From NCBI RefSeq assembly GCF_000425145.1, contig NZ_KE384312.1, forward strand, positions 124,001 to 188,000: a stretch of 64,000 nucleotides of DNA, in the 5' to 3' direction. Below are positions 30,402 through 40,545 of this stretch, piece by piece. The stretch's first letter is position 1; each line of letters begins with the position of its first letter. The DNA is from Pedobacter glucosidilyticus DSM 23534. GTDB lineage: Bacteria > Bacteroidota > Bacteroidia > Sphingobacteriales > Sphingobacteriaceae. The position numbers and the translations under genes are program-made. Under the pieces are notes generated by a model, which saw only the letters and a list, made by a program, of their open reading frames with translations, was not told the origin of the DNA and made no database searches.

Positions 30402-32870
30402 TCATTTAGATTTTATGAATTTTTGTTTTAAAATTTGTTTCCCGTCTTGTTGCATAATGTTTAAGATATAAATTCCTTCTGGCAGTGTTGCTACATTAAT
30501 TTGTGTTTTTCCTATATCATGATGCGCAAATTGCTCTAAAACTATTTTTCCTGTAATATCAGTGATAATAATTTGTTTTATCTGATTAGAAAAATTATTC
30601 AAAGTAACATTCAATATATCTTTGGTTGGATTAGGGTATACCGCCTCATGGTTAAGATTTTCATCAATAAAAATAATATTAGAAACTATAAATTGCCCAT
30701 CAAAATCAATCTGTTTAATTTGATAATAAGCAGGTTTATGCTCAATATCCAAATAATTATATACTACTTCTTTTTGATGATTTTTTAAAGGTTTTATTTG
30801 AGTTAAACCATAGAAAGTTTTGCCATCAGTAGATTTTAAAACTTCATAATAATTATTGTTCTCATTTTCTACCACACGCCAATTCAGAGCATTCCCTTTA
30901 AAGGTTTTATTACCATAAAAACTTATGATATTAACCGGAAGAACTTCATCAGGCTCTATCAAAATTGTGTTTACATCAAAATTACCAATATCAGCCATTA
31001 CCCTAACAAGGTGCAATCCTTTGTTTAAATAAACATGATAAGGTAGCGATATTTGATTTTGGCCACTGATACTTTGCGGATTTGAAATCATGCTATTTCC
31101 ATCAATACTAAATTTTAATACAGCATTGTTTGCCCAGCTATAATTAATTTTAATGGCATAGTTACCATCTGCTTCAATATGGATAAGGTATCCTAGCCAG
31201 TTTTGTTGTTCTAGTCTCTGTGTGCCAGTACCTGGGCTTAACCAACTTGGTTTAGACAAGTTAAAATTTTTACCATCAATATTAAAAGGAGGTTTGTTGC
31301 CGATGGTAATAGCAGCTTTAGGTGTATTATTGATAATATCTAAGGCCCTATATTTAGGTGTATTTAAATCATAAACATTTTGGGTGAAACCCCATTGAGA
31401 GTCTCCGGTTGTTTGAAAATAACATAACAAATCGCCACCAACATTAGACCATACTTCATGATGGGCCACAATTAAATCTGTCATCCGAGGATCATGATTT
31501 GCCTGCTCTTTTACAGTTTCTACAGCAGCGTTTAAAGGTATACTTCTATCTAGAGAAGGCCCCCCTTCATAAGCAACTCTTTTAAGTCCCATGGCAGCAA
31601 CATAATTAGCATCTTTAGTTTGTGCAATCATCCAGTGGTTTACATCAAAGCTTTTACTTGTCCAAATATTATTTAAGGTTAAATTAGGGTCGTTATTATC
31701 TGGATTATAATAGGCAGAACCGCCACCACCATATAGGTAATATTGTATAGGTTTATTTTGTGTGTTAGCGTAATGGTCAAGCCATGTTAGCATCTCCTCA
31801 GCAGTACTTTGGGCATTTCCTTGCTGCCACATCAATACAGGTCTTATCCTTGTCATCATGCTAGCATCACCACATACTGTTCTAAAAATATTACTTATTT
31901 CAACTGTTCTTTTAGCAATTCTGCGCCAAGCCCAATACCAAGTATTGTTAGTATTATCAAAATTAAGGCTCGAGTTTCCGCTTGCAACTTCTTTTTTTGC
32001 TAAATCATGATTCTTATGCGATTGACTAAAAGCCGAAGCTGTATTCCAAACCTCATTACTATACTCTATATAAAGTTTTAAGTTTGGATTTAAATTTTGA
32101 TGCCATAGATCTGCTAAGCTTGCAACATAATTGTCATCCGCGAGAATAGGTATATTTATCCAAGCGTCAACATTCATTTCATTACAAAAAGCAATCATCG
32201 TTTCCCAAGAGGTGCCTCTGCCTTCCCAGCCATATCCTTCGGTATTTAATGAGCCCCAATAATAATCATCCGGCACCCTTTGGCTCCATGTGGTGGTAAG
32301 GGTATCGCCATTAGTTGCTGTAAAACCTAAAAATCTAACACATTTTACTTTTGCCATGATATTTTTAATCTCATTAGTAAAGGATGTACTAAAATCATAA
32401 GATTGTGTGCTATGAGGAGCAATTGGGCGCATCATTTGAACATTTTTAATTCCATTGTTGGTTTCAGTAAATCTAAGTCTCAAGAAATAGGAATAAGTTA
32501 CCACAACATCTGCCGTTGTAGTATTGGTAGTTGGGTTATATACTTGGTTCACTATATTTCCGCCAGAAATTACTGCCGTACCATTAAATCTTAGTTTATA
32601 AGTGCCCTCCATATTTTCTAGGCCATGCCATACATAAAGTTCCGCATCTTCTGTGGGCCAACCATAATTGTCAACATCTGCTTTAACCGTATAATTTGTA
32701 CCAATCTTATACCATGGTCTAGCAATCCTAAATACATCTGTAAATGCTCTGTCCTCACTATAATCATGTGCCGAGCCCATATTTATACCAATATAATTGC
32801 TATTGTTTTGAGCTTGAAGAAAAGAAGAAAAAATTAAAACAATAAATAGGGTTAAATTAATGAGTTTCAT
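30402..32870 (-). CDS. T9SS-secreted putative glycoside hydrolase of unrecognised family
   Basis: An 822-residue secreted protein. The ATG at 32870 starts a clean signal peptide (MKLINLTLFIVLIFSSFLQA-Q); an ATG at 32900 adds ten residues. The first part is an N-terminal beta domain, then a barrel-like region with VKCVRFLGF, a WINIPILADD strand, and LYIEYSNEVWN, where the NE pair resembles the acid/base position of clan GH-A enzymes. VAYEGGPSL further on may hold the nucleophile Glu. After it come a small beta domain, the LPVNIISF linker module and a classic T9SS type A tail (VYPNPTKDILNVT...GIYILNI...LKQKFIKSK). Similar unnamed proteins occur in Planctomycetes by my recollection. Hydrolase function is inferred from the two glutamate motifs. 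Confidence 0.6.
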   Translation of the reverse strand: MKLINLTLFIVLIFSSFLQAQNNSNYIGINMGSAHDYSEDRAFTDVFRIARPWYKIGTNYTVKADVDNYGWPTEDAELYVWHGLENMEGTYKLRFNGTAVISGGNIVNQVYNPTTNTTTADVVVTYSYFLRLRFTETNNGIKNVQMMRPIAPHSTQSYDFSTSFTNEIKNIMAKVKCVRFLGFTATNGDTLTTTWSQRVPDDYYWGSLNTEGYGWEGRGTSWETMIAFCNEMNVDAWINIPILADDNYVASLADLWHQNLNPNLKLYIEYSNEVWNTASAFSQSHKNHDLAKKEVASGNSSLNFDNTNNTWYWAWRRIAKRTVEISNIFRTVCGDASMMTRIRPVLMWQQGNAQSTAEEMLTWLDHYANTQNKPIQYYLYGGGGSAYYNPDNNDPNLTLNNIWTSKSFDVNHWMIAQTKDANYVAAMGLKRVAYEGGPSLDRSIPLNAAVETVKEQANHDPRMTDLIVAHHEVWSNVGGDLLCYFQTTGDSQWGFTQNVYDLNTPKYRALDIINNTPKAAITIGNKPPFNIDGKNFNLSKPSWLSPGTGTQRLEQQNWLGYLIHIEADGNYAIKINYSWANNAVLKFSIDGNSMISNPQSISGQNQISLPYHVYLNKGLHLVRVMADIGNFDVNTILIEPDEVLPVNIISFYGNKTFKGNALNWRVVENENNNYYEVLKSTDGKTFYGLTQIKPLKNHQKEVVYNYLDIEHKPAYYQIKQIDFDGQFIVSNIIFIDENLNHEAVYPNPTKDILNVTLNNFSNQIKQIIITDITGKIVLEQFAHHDIGKTQINVATLPEGIYILNIMQQDGKQILKQKFIKSK

Positions 32871-33282
32871 AGTTGAACTTTTAAGAACTTGCTCAAACAT
32901 GTTGCCACAGCCTAAACATATAGAGTGGTATGAAGAGATGGAGGAATTGCGATTTTTGGATTTTATGTATTGAAAATCAGCATATTGTGTGTAGATATTG
33001 ATGCGATAAAGCTTTGCTTTGAATTATCATTATCGCTAATATTATTTAACAATAAGCCAAAATATTATAATCATAATCTGCATTTAGAAAATAACTTCCG
33101 TTGCTAAAAAAGTAAATAACGAGTTTAAGTTAAGATAGAATAGCATCAACGTTTAAAAAGGATTTATACTTATCATAAGAGTTTAAGTCAAAATAGTTGT
33201 AGTATAGGCTCAAAAATGTTTAAATAATATAAGCATCATAATTTATTTTAGTTATTTATTAAACCTCCAGATAAAACCTATA
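32871..33282. promoter_or_regulatory. Divergent promoter region with direct repeat and shared motifs
   Basis: A 412-base gap with no credible gene. It holds two direct repeats, GAGTTTAAGTTAAGATAG (33121-33138) and GAGTTTAAGTCAAAATAG (33179-33196), matching at 16 of 18 positions. AGCCAAAATATTATAATCA (33055-33073) matches 17 of 19 bases of a site upstream of the permease gene (57079-57097). Both are candidate operators for a shared regulator. Confidence 0.5.
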
Positions 33283-34716
33283 ATGAGATACCTTAAAGTA
33301 ATTTTTTTGTTTTTGTTTATCCTGAAGCCAGGGTTTGGTATTTGTCAAAAAGTAGGTTTTACAGATGCAGCTCAATTTGGCTTCTCACCTACAGCGACAG
33401 GCATACAAAATTCGGAAGCATTACAAAAAGCAATCAATCTGGGTGGTACTATTATCGTAAGTAAGCCTGGTGTCTATAAGTTTGCTCAAACAGTATATGT
33501 TGGTAGCCATACAACTATAGAATTTGGAAATAATGTATTCATAAAAAAGGTTAACGAAAAAGGTAATTTTTCTCATGTCTTTCTTAATAAAGGGGCATTA
33601 ACCAAAACTTATAATGAGCATATCAGTATTAAAGGACTTAATTTAATGGTTAATGGTATAGATAAACCTTTTTCAGAAGTATATGGGTTAAGAGGGCAAG
33701 TAGCTTTTTTTTATGTAAAAGATGTTAATATTGAACGTTTTAGGTGTGATGATTTAACAAAAATGCAGTTTGGTATACATGTGTGCACTTTTGAAGATTT
33801 AATTATAGATGATGTAATCATAAGAGGTGAAAAAGATGGAATCCATTTGGGCAGAGGGAAAAGATTTACGATTAGAAACGGTGTTTTCCAAACTTTTGAT
33901 GATGCCATTGCACTGAATGCACATGATTATGCAACAAGTAATCCAGAGTTAGGTTGGATTGAAAACGGAGTTATAGAGAATTGTCATGATTTAAATGCAG
34001 AAAATACGACTGGATATTTCTGTCGGATTTTAGCAGGTGCATGGATCGATTGGCAAGAAGGAATGGAAGTTCAACAATCAGATGCAGTTGTAGCTAATGG
34101 AAGAATTTATAGGGTGCAAGCTCAACCAGATGGCACAAAATATGTTTCCAAAACAAAACCTACACATAAAGAGGGTAGCCAAATCATAGATGGAATTAAT
34201 TGGGGTGTTGTTCAAACTGATGTAACATATACCGCAGGCGTTAGAAATGTAGTTTTTAACAATATTTTTCTCGAAAAGCCTCGTATCGGCTTATCTATTC
34301 ATTTTGATAACGATAAATATAGCCGTTCTTATTATCCCAATGCCACTATTCCATTACAAGAGCAATTAAGCTTTAACAATATCCGCATATTACACAATCA
34401 AGATATTCCATTTTTACTTATTGCAACTCCGGTTGATTTAATTACCATTAGTAATTCAAGCTTTAGAAATAATCATATTCAATTTATAAGTAATAAAGCT
34501 ATGGTTAACTATCTAAAAACAAATATCAACATCTACGCATGTTCTTTCCAAAAGGAAGGAGAGTTTGAATTGTTAAAAAACGATGTTGATGGGAAAGAAA
34601 TTTACTTAAAAACTTTTGGTAATATAGCGTTACATGAGAATTTCAAAGCAAAAATTAATCCAGGAAAGGGTTTAATTAATATACAATCAGACTTAACAGG
34701 TTTAAAAAAAGATTAA
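33283..34716 (+). CDS. GH28-like exported beta-helix glycosidase candidate
   Basis: A 477-residue exported beta-helix protein. A signal peptide (FLFILKPGFGICQ) leads into GFTDAAQFGFSPTATGIQNSEALQKAI, the usual start of pectinase-like helices. Two acidic elements match the GH28 layout: EKDGIHLGRG with D185, and TFDDAIALNAHDY with D206 and D207, equivalent to the NxDG and DDCIA motifs. The GH28 HG and RIK motifs were not recognised, so the active site may be altered or the protein may be a lyase-like relative. Strand repeats (IIDDVIIRGEKDG, VVFNNIFLEKPRI) continue to the end. It has its own promoter region and precedes the large BNR_4 protein. GH28-like fold fairly sure; galacturonidase-type activity uncertain. 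Confidence 0.68.
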   Translation: MRYLKVIFLFLFILKPGFGICQKVGFTDAAQFGFSPTATGIQNSEALQKAINLGGTIIVSKPGVYKFAQTVYVGSHTTIEFGNNVFIKKVNEKGNFSHVFLNKGALTKTYNEHISIKGLNLMVNGIDKPFSEVYGLRGQVAFFYVKDVNIERFRCDDLTKMQFGIHVCTFEDLIIDDVIIRGEKDGIHLGRGKRFTIRNGVFQTFDDAIALNAHDYATSNPELGWIENGVIENCHDLNAENTTGYFCRILAGAWIDWQEGMEVQQSDAVVANGRIYRVQAQPDGTKYVSKTKPTHKEGSQIIDGINWGVVQTDVTYTAGVRNVVFNNIFLEKPRIGLSIHFDNDKYSRSYYPNATIPLQEQLSFNNIRILHNQDIPFLLIATPVDLITISNSSFRNNHIQFISNKAMVNYLKTNINIYACSFQKEGEFELLKNDVDGKEIYLKTFGNIALHENFKAKINPGKGLINIQSDLTGLKKD

Positions 34717-34925
34717 GTATCCTTTTAAGTGAATATTCTATTTGCTTAATTCTATTAGCTTTTTGTTTATTATACATTATAAGATAAAGGCTAGTTTAAA
34801 AGCCCATTCATTTTTGTTATGAGTATTTGGGTAAAAATAGTTGTAATAAATGCTTAAAATGTTTAAAACTTAAAAGGGCTTACTTTTTAACTTTATACCC
34901 TAGCCAAAAGACTATTTTAAACACA

Positions 34926-37900
34926 ATGAAAATAAAATTACTCCTTGTCATTTTATGCCTAGCATCAATTTGTAAAGCGCAAACACCAACTGAAACTTTT
35001 AATGTAGTTACAGAATTATCTATTCCTACCCATCCAACAAATGGAACGGATTTCCCAACTTCCATTGTTAGCCATAAAGGAAGTATTTATTATGCTTATA
35101 TAGATCCTTCATTAAATGGATGTATAGCTAAAAAAGATCCTAACGGAGTGGTTACATCTGCAGTGGTATTACCAGGTATCCAAAATAATCCTTCGCATAC
35201 CATGGTTGGTATAGCTATAGATGCAGAAGGTTATATACATTACATTGGTAATATGCACCAAAACCCAATGGTTTATTTAAGATCTGATAAACCTGAGGAC
35301 ATCACGGCTTTTACATCTTTAAATGGAGATGTAGCAAACGGGGGGATGTGGGGCCCGGTAGGGGTAACCTACGGTAGGTTTGTGCAAAGTAGAAAAGGAA
35401 CTTTATTTTTTCTTTCAAGACAAAGACTAAATACCGTTAATGAAGGCTGGGTGCAAGGTATCATGGGAGGCCACATACAAGTATATAATACTGATACCAA
35501 AAGATGGACCCAGTTAGGCTCATTAAATTATAGTATGGTAAGTGATAGGGGCCAAACCATTACAGGTGGTATGGATAGTCAGCACCAAACAAGAGCTGTA
35601 ATATGGGATAATTCGGGGGCAGGAGCTTTTCCTGGTCCAATAGGTAACGCTTATCAAGGATATAAATTAAGAGTAGTTTTTGATAAAAATAACAGGATGC
35701 ACATGGTATGGAATGTTGCAAAAAACCCAGTTTTAACAACTGTTTCTGATACCCATACCCATTTAATGTATGCCTATTCTGATGATGAGGGTGTTACTTG
35801 GAGAAAATCTGATGGCTCTTTATTAACCCTGCCAATTGGAACTACCAACGGCGAAGTTGTGTATAGCGAAGATCCAAACGTAAATACGCAAAGAATGTAC
35901 AATTTCTGTAATATCATGTTAACAGCTGATAACAGACCCGTTCTACTACAGTTTTCTTACACTCAAAATAAAACTTTAGCTTTTAAATTTAACGGCACAA
36001 CTTGGGAAGAAGTTTCAGGGACTTGGAATCCAAGTTGGCCAGGCGAAGGCTTAATAGATGATAACGGTTACATGTCATTGGTAAGTGGTAGCGGTGGCGG
36101 AATGAGACGTTCTAATGATAATGGTACTAGCTGGAGACAATATACAGGTGTATCAACCTATCCGGGTGCCATATCATTCGACTATGAATATTACAGAGAA
36201 ACCGGTATTTTAAGGCTACAAAGTGCAAACGGAGGTACTCTAAGTGAGGTAAGAACTGTAACATTTTCTAATGCTAGTGAAGGCCAGCTTGTTCCGCCAG
36301 TATTTAGTGTTTTAAGCGGTTCTACTTTTAATGCGGCACAATCTGTAAGTATTACTCATCCTACGGCTGATGTTGTTATCAGATACACCACAGATGGTTC
36401 TTTACCAACTGAAACAAACGGAACCGTTTATACAGCACCAATTACACTCAATAATACTACTACCATTAAGGCTGTAGCTTTTAAAACAGGTAGGTTAAGC
36501 AGTCGTTTTGCTGCCTCCAGAATTCTTGTTTTTATTGGTCCGGATACACAAGCACCTTCTGCTCCAACCAATCTAAGTCCTACCAATATTTCATCCAGAG
36601 GTTTTACCGTAAACTGGACAGCATCTGTAGATGATCGTACAATAAATCCAACTTATGAGGTTTATTTAAACAATACCATGGTAGGGGTTTCTACCTCAAC
36701 AAGTTATATTTTTAATAATTTAGATGCAGGTACTAATTATAGCGTAACTATAAAAGGTAAAGATGCCGCAGGTAATGTCTCCGCTTTTAGTAATGTATTA
36801 AGTGTAAGCACCCTATCATCAAATGCTATTGGTATTTTTACCAGTAGGTTGGATATCGGAGGGGCATCACCTGCTGGAAGTTCTACTTTTAATAATGGTA
36901 CTTATACCATTAATGGGGCAGGTAATACCAATGCAACAAATGAAGCTTCCCAATATTTATTTAGAGATGTTACAGGTGATTTTGTTTTAACTGGTCGTGT
37001 GCAGTCTTATACTTTTGATAATAATGTAGCTAATATTTTTGGAAGAGCGGGCTTTATGGTAAGACAAGGTACGCAAGCTAACAATCCGCCGGGTTTGTAC
37101 CTAGCTTGTTTTAATAGTGCAAATGGTATCGAGTGGCGTACAAGGGCAACCCAAAGTGCAAATTTCATACAAGCAAATGTTGTTTATAGTAAACTATTAC
37201 CTCATTGGATACGTTTGACCAGAACTGGGAATAGCTTTAGGGCAGAATACTCAGAGGATGGTTCTGCATGGACAGTTCTAGGTAATCAAACTGTAGTTTT
37301 AGAAAGTACAGTGCAAGTGGGTTTATTTGTAGCTTCCAACCTAAATGCTTTAAGATCTGCCACTTTTACCAATGTATCTATCACTACACCAAATGCTGTA
37401 GCAGATAATGTAGCACCAAGCGCAGCAACCAATATTTTTGGTTCAGAAATAACCACTAATAGTTTTAAAGTTAACTGGACTGCTGCTACAGATAATGTGG
37501 CTACTACCGCCTATGATGTTTTAATTAACGATAATTACGTAGGTACTACCACCAGTACTTCTTTTACCGTAACAGGTTTAACATTAGGCACAGGTTACAA
37601 TGTAATTGTTAGAGCTAAAGATGCTGCGGGTAATACTACGCCAAGCGCACCTGTTAACATAGCTACTAGGTCTAATGATGCTTCTGTTGATAAAACAAGC
37701 TCAGCTATTGTTGTTGATGGTGTTAAGGAAAGCTCATGGGCAGGCGTTACTTTGCCTATCGCAAAAGTAACAACGGGTACTGTTTCCGGAGCTGCAGATC
37801 TAAGCGGTACATGGCAAGCAAATTACGATGCAACAAATCTTTATATTTTTGCAGATGTAACTGATGATGCTATCAATACCACATCTTCAAATTGGTATGA

Positions 37901-40502
37901 AAATGATGGGATAGAAATTTACATCGATGCTACAAATGCAAAATCAGCTTCTTATACAAGTTCTACTTTCCAATTAACTTTTACACATGGTAATGCGGTT
38001 CTAACTTCAAGAAACGGAGCTTCAAGACCTGTAACTGGTGTTGAGCTAGCTTTTGTTAATAAGGCAGCCGGCGGTGGTTATGTAGTAGAAATTAAAATAC
38101 CTTTAGCATCACTAGCTATACCAACTCCTGTAGCAAACGGGCAAAAATTAGGTTTTGATATTTCGCTAATTGATAATGATACAGGTTTTAGAAAAGGCAA
38201 AATGAGCTGGTTTAATAACCAAGATAATTCTTGGCAAAGCCCTGCTAATTTTGGTATTGTAACTTTTTCTGAAGTATCAGATAATCAAGCGCCTACGGTG
38301 CCAACAGGATTAGTTTCTTCAAACATTACCGCAACCGGATTTAAATTGGATTGGACAGCTTCTACAGACAATATTGGCGTAGCAAGTTATGAGGTATTTA
38401 GAAACGGTGTTTCATTAGGTACTACTACACAAACAACTTTTAATGTAACTGGTCTTTTGGGTAGTACAACTTATAGCATGACCGTTTTAGCTAAAGATGA
38501 AGCTGGTAACGCATCAGCACAAAGTACGGTATTAAGTGTTACTACACTTGCACCGCCAGATACTGAAGCTCCAACTTCACCAATAGGTTTAGCTTTCTCT
38601 AATGTTACAGAAACAAGTGCTGTTATCAACTGGTCTCCTTCTTTAGATAATGTAGGAGTTACAGCTTATGAAATATTTGTCAATGGTACGTCTGTAGGTA
38701 CAACTAGTATCACAAATTTTGAAGTAACAGGTTTAACAGCGGGTACAACTTATAACATTACTGTTAGAGCTAGAGATGCGGCTGGTAATAATTCTTCGGC
38801 AAGTCCCGCTTTAGTTGTAGCTACACTTGCTGCGCCAGATACGCAGGCTCCTAGCGTACCTACAGGCTTAGCTTTCAATACACTTACCAATACGAGTTTT
38901 AATATTACTTGGATGGCTTCAACAGATAATGTTGGCGTTACTTCTTATGAGATTTTTAATAACGGTGTGTCTGCTGGTACAGCAACAAGTACTAGTTTTT
39001 CTTTAACAGGTTTAAATGCCCTTACAGCTTATTCCATAACCATAAAAGCTAAAGATGCAACCAATAATATTTCAGCAGAAAGTGCAGCATTGGTGGTTAA
39101 TACACTTGCAGCTCCTGATGTGCAGGCACCAACCGTACCAACGGCTTTAAGTTTTGCTAACCTAACTTTTAATGGCTTTACTTTAAATTGGACAGCCTCA
39201 ACAGATAATATTGGAGTAAGTAGTTATGAGATATTTAGAAATGGTAGCCTTATTGGTTCATCTACAACTACAAGTTTTGTGGTATCAGGTCTAGATGGTT
39301 CAACTACTTATAGTTTAACGGTTTTAGCCAAAGACGTAGCTGGTAATTCTTCGGCTCAAAGTACAGCTTTAAGTGTAACCACTCCGGCAGCTCCAGATAC
39401 ACAGGCACCAACCGTACCAACTGGTTTAGCTTCGTCTAACCTTACCTTTAACTCTTTTACATTAAGCTGGACAGCCTCAACAGACAATGTAGGTGTTACT
39501 TCTTATGAGATTTTTAGAAATGGTGCATCTATAGGAACATCAACTACAACTAGTATTGTATTAAATGGCTTAACAGAATTAACCAATTACAGTATGACAG
39601 TAGTAGCTAAAGATTTAGCTGGTAATGTTTCATCACAAAGTGCGCCATTGGTAGTAAGAACCCTGGCAGCACCAGACACACAAGCACCTACAGTACCAAC
39701 AAATCTAGCTTCCAGCAATATCACAGTTACTGGCTTTACCTTAACTTGGAGTGCCTCTACAGACAATGTTGGTGTGGTATCTTATGAAGTATTTAGAAAT
39801 GGTACCTCTATAGGAACATCAACTGCAAGTAGTTTTGCGCTTACGGGTTTATCACCTGCAACAAGTTACGCACTAACTGTATTGGCAAAAGATGCGGCAG
39901 GAAATGCTTCGGCTCAAAGTGCTGTTTTAAATGTTACCACTTCTGCTGGTGATATACAAGCACCAACAGTACCTACTGAACTTATTGCTTCAAATATCAA
40001 TTCCGCTGGTTTTAGTGTAAGTTGGAAACCTTCATCAGACAATGTAGCAGTAACATCTTATACCGTATATGTGAATGGTCAAGTTTATGGTAATACTGCT
40101 AGTAATACCATTTTCATCAAAGATTTATCTCCAAATACCACTTACACCATTACGGTTGCTGCTGCTGATGCTGCTGGTAATGTTTCGGCACAAAGCACAG
40201 GTTTAGCAGTAAAAACGCTTACTTTTTCAACAAATAATTTAGATGTAGTTGTAGCAAATTTATTGTCACCTAATGGAGATAATATCAATGATGTTTGGAT
40301 GATTGAAAACATTCATTTGTATCCTAATCATCAAATTAAAGTATTTGATTCTTTAGGAAGAGTTATGTTAGACAAAAGATCTTATCAGAATGATTGGAAT
40401 GGAACCATAAATGGTAATTTATTAAATCCGGGAGCTTATTTGTACATCATAGACCTTGGAAACAATAAAACATTAAAAGGATTTATAACCATAGTTTATT
40501 AA
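34926..40502 (+). CDS. Giant BNR_4 propeller protein (ulvan-lyase-like) with FN3 array and T9SS type B tail
   Basis: An 1858-residue secreted protein. The ATG at 34926 gives the signal peptide MKIKLLLVILCLASICKA-Q; a TTG at 34827 is spurious. Residues about 25-480 form a BNR_4 beta-propeller with His91, His111, Tyr149 and Arg165. The His-His gap of 20 and Tyr-Arg gap of 16 match those I recall for PL25 ulvan lyases. Then come a chitobiase-C-terminal-like domain (RYTTDGSLPTETNGTVY), an FN3, a DUF1349/laminin-G-like domain (QYLFRDVTGDFVLTGRV), another FN3, a CBM9-like domain (IVVDGVKESSWAG), seven tandem FN3 repeats and a gliding-motility-type (type B) T9SS tail (SPNGDNINDVWMIENI). A PorP/SprF-type gene follows. 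Lyase activity is inferred. Confidence 0.8.
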   Translation: MKIKLLLVILCLASICKAQTPTETFNVVTELSIPTHPTNGTDFPTSIVSHKGSIYYAYIDPSLNGCIAKKDPNGVVTSAVVLPGIQNNPSHTMVGIAIDAEGYIHYIGNMHQNPMVYLRSDKPEDITAFTSLNGDVANGGMWGPVGVTYGRFVQSRKGTLFFLSRQRLNTVNEGWVQGIMGGHIQVYNTDTKRWTQLGSLNYSMVSDRGQTITGGMDSQHQTRAVIWDNSGAGAFPGPIGNAYQGYKLRVVFDKNNRMHMVWNVAKNPVLTTVSDTHTHLMYAYSDDEGVTWRKSDGSLLTLPIGTTNGEVVYSEDPNVNTQRMYNFCNIMLTADNRPVLLQFSYTQNKTLAFKFNGTTWEEVSGTWNPSWPGEGLIDDNGYMSLVSGSGGGMRRSNDNGTSWRQYTGVSTYPGAISFDYEYYRETGILRLQSANGGTLSEVRTVTFSNASEGQLVPPVFSVLSGSTFNAAQSVSITHPTADVVIRYTTDGSLPTETNGTVYTAPITLNNTTTIKAVAFKTGRLSSRFAASRILVFIGPDTQAPSAPTNLSPTNISSRGFTVNWTASVDDRTINPTYEVYLNNTMVGVSTSTSYIFNNLDAGTNYSVTIKGKDAAGNVSAFSNVLSVSTLSSNAIGIFTSRLDIGGASPAGSSTFNNGTYTINGAGNTNATNEASQYLFRDVTGDFVLTGRVQSYTFDNNVANIFGRAGFMVRQGTQANNPPGLYLACFNSANGIEWRTRATQSANFIQANVVYSKLLPHWIRLTRTGNSFRAEYSEDGSAWTVLGNQTVVLESTVQVGLFVASNLNALRSATFTNVSITTPNAVADNVAPSAATNIFGSEITTNSFKVNWTAATDNVATTAYDVLINDNYVGTTTSTSFTVTGLTLGTGYNVIVRAKDAAGNTTPSAPVNIATRSNDASVDKTSSAIVVDGVKESSWAGVTLPIAKVTTGTVSGAADLSGTWQANYDATNLYIFADVTDDAINTTSSNWYENDGIEIYIDATNAKSASYTSSTFQLTFTHGNAVLTSRNGASRPVTGVELAFVNKAAGGGYVVEIKIPLASLAIPTPVANGQKLGFDISLIDNDTGFRKGKMSWFNNQDNSWQSPANFGIVTFSEVSDNQAPTVPTGLVSSNITATGFKLDWTASTDNIGVASYEVFRNGVSLGTTTQTTFNVTGLLGSTTYSMTVLAKDEAGNASAQSTVLSVTTLAPPDTEAPTSPIGLAFSNVTETSAVINWSPSLDNVGVTAYEIFVNGTSVGTTSITNFEVTGLTAGTTYNITVRARDAAGNNSSASPALVVATLAAPDTQAPSVPTGLAFNTLTNTSFNITWMASTDNVGVTSYEIFNNGVSAGTATSTSFSLTGLNALTAYSITIKAKDATNNISAESAALVVNTLAAPDVQAPTVPTALSFANLTFNGFTLNWTASTDNIGVSSYEIFRNGSLIGSSTTTSFVVSGLDGSTTYSLTVLAKDVAGNSSAQSTALSVTTPAAPDTQAPTVPTGLASSNLTFNSFTLSWTASTDNVGVTSYEIFRNGASIGTSTTTSIVLNGLTELTNYSMTVVAKDLAGNVSSQSAPLVVRTLAAPDTQAPTVPTNLASSNITVTGFTLTWSASTDNVGVVSYEVFRNGTSIGTSTASSFALTGLSPATSYALTVLAKDAAGNASAQSAVLNVTTSAGDIQAPTVPTELIASNINSAGFSVSWKPSSDNVAVTSYTVYVNGQVYGNTASNTIFIKDLSPNTTYTITVAAADAAGNVSAQSTGLAVKTLTFSTNNLDVVVANLLSPNGDNINDVWMIENIHLYPNHQIKVFDSLGRVMLDKRSYQNDWNGTINGNLLNPGAYLYIIDLGNNKTLKGFITIVY
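38290..40225 (+). repeat. Seven tandem FN3-encoding repeats
   Basis: Seven consecutive repeat units of about 280 bases each encode FN3 domains with the recurrent pattern QAPTVPTGL, WTASTDN(I/V)GV, SYE(I/V)FRNG, TTYS-TV-AKD-AGN. The copies are close at the DNA level, as expected for unit duplication and homogenisation. Two more diverged FN3 units lie upstream in the same gene, separated by other domains. Confidence 0.85.
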
Positions 40503-40545
40503 GCTACCTATAACTCATTTGAAACAAGCTTTAAAGAATAAAAAA

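Noticed and set aside
34827-34925. N-terminal extension of the giant BNR_4 protein from a TTG
   Set aside because: The Cys/Lys-rich extension precedes a complete signal peptide that starts at the ATG at 34926.
38290-40225. Regularly spaced repeats resembling an array
   Set aside because: They are about 280-base in-frame FN3-coding units inside one gene, not short repeats with unique spacers, so not a CRISPR array.
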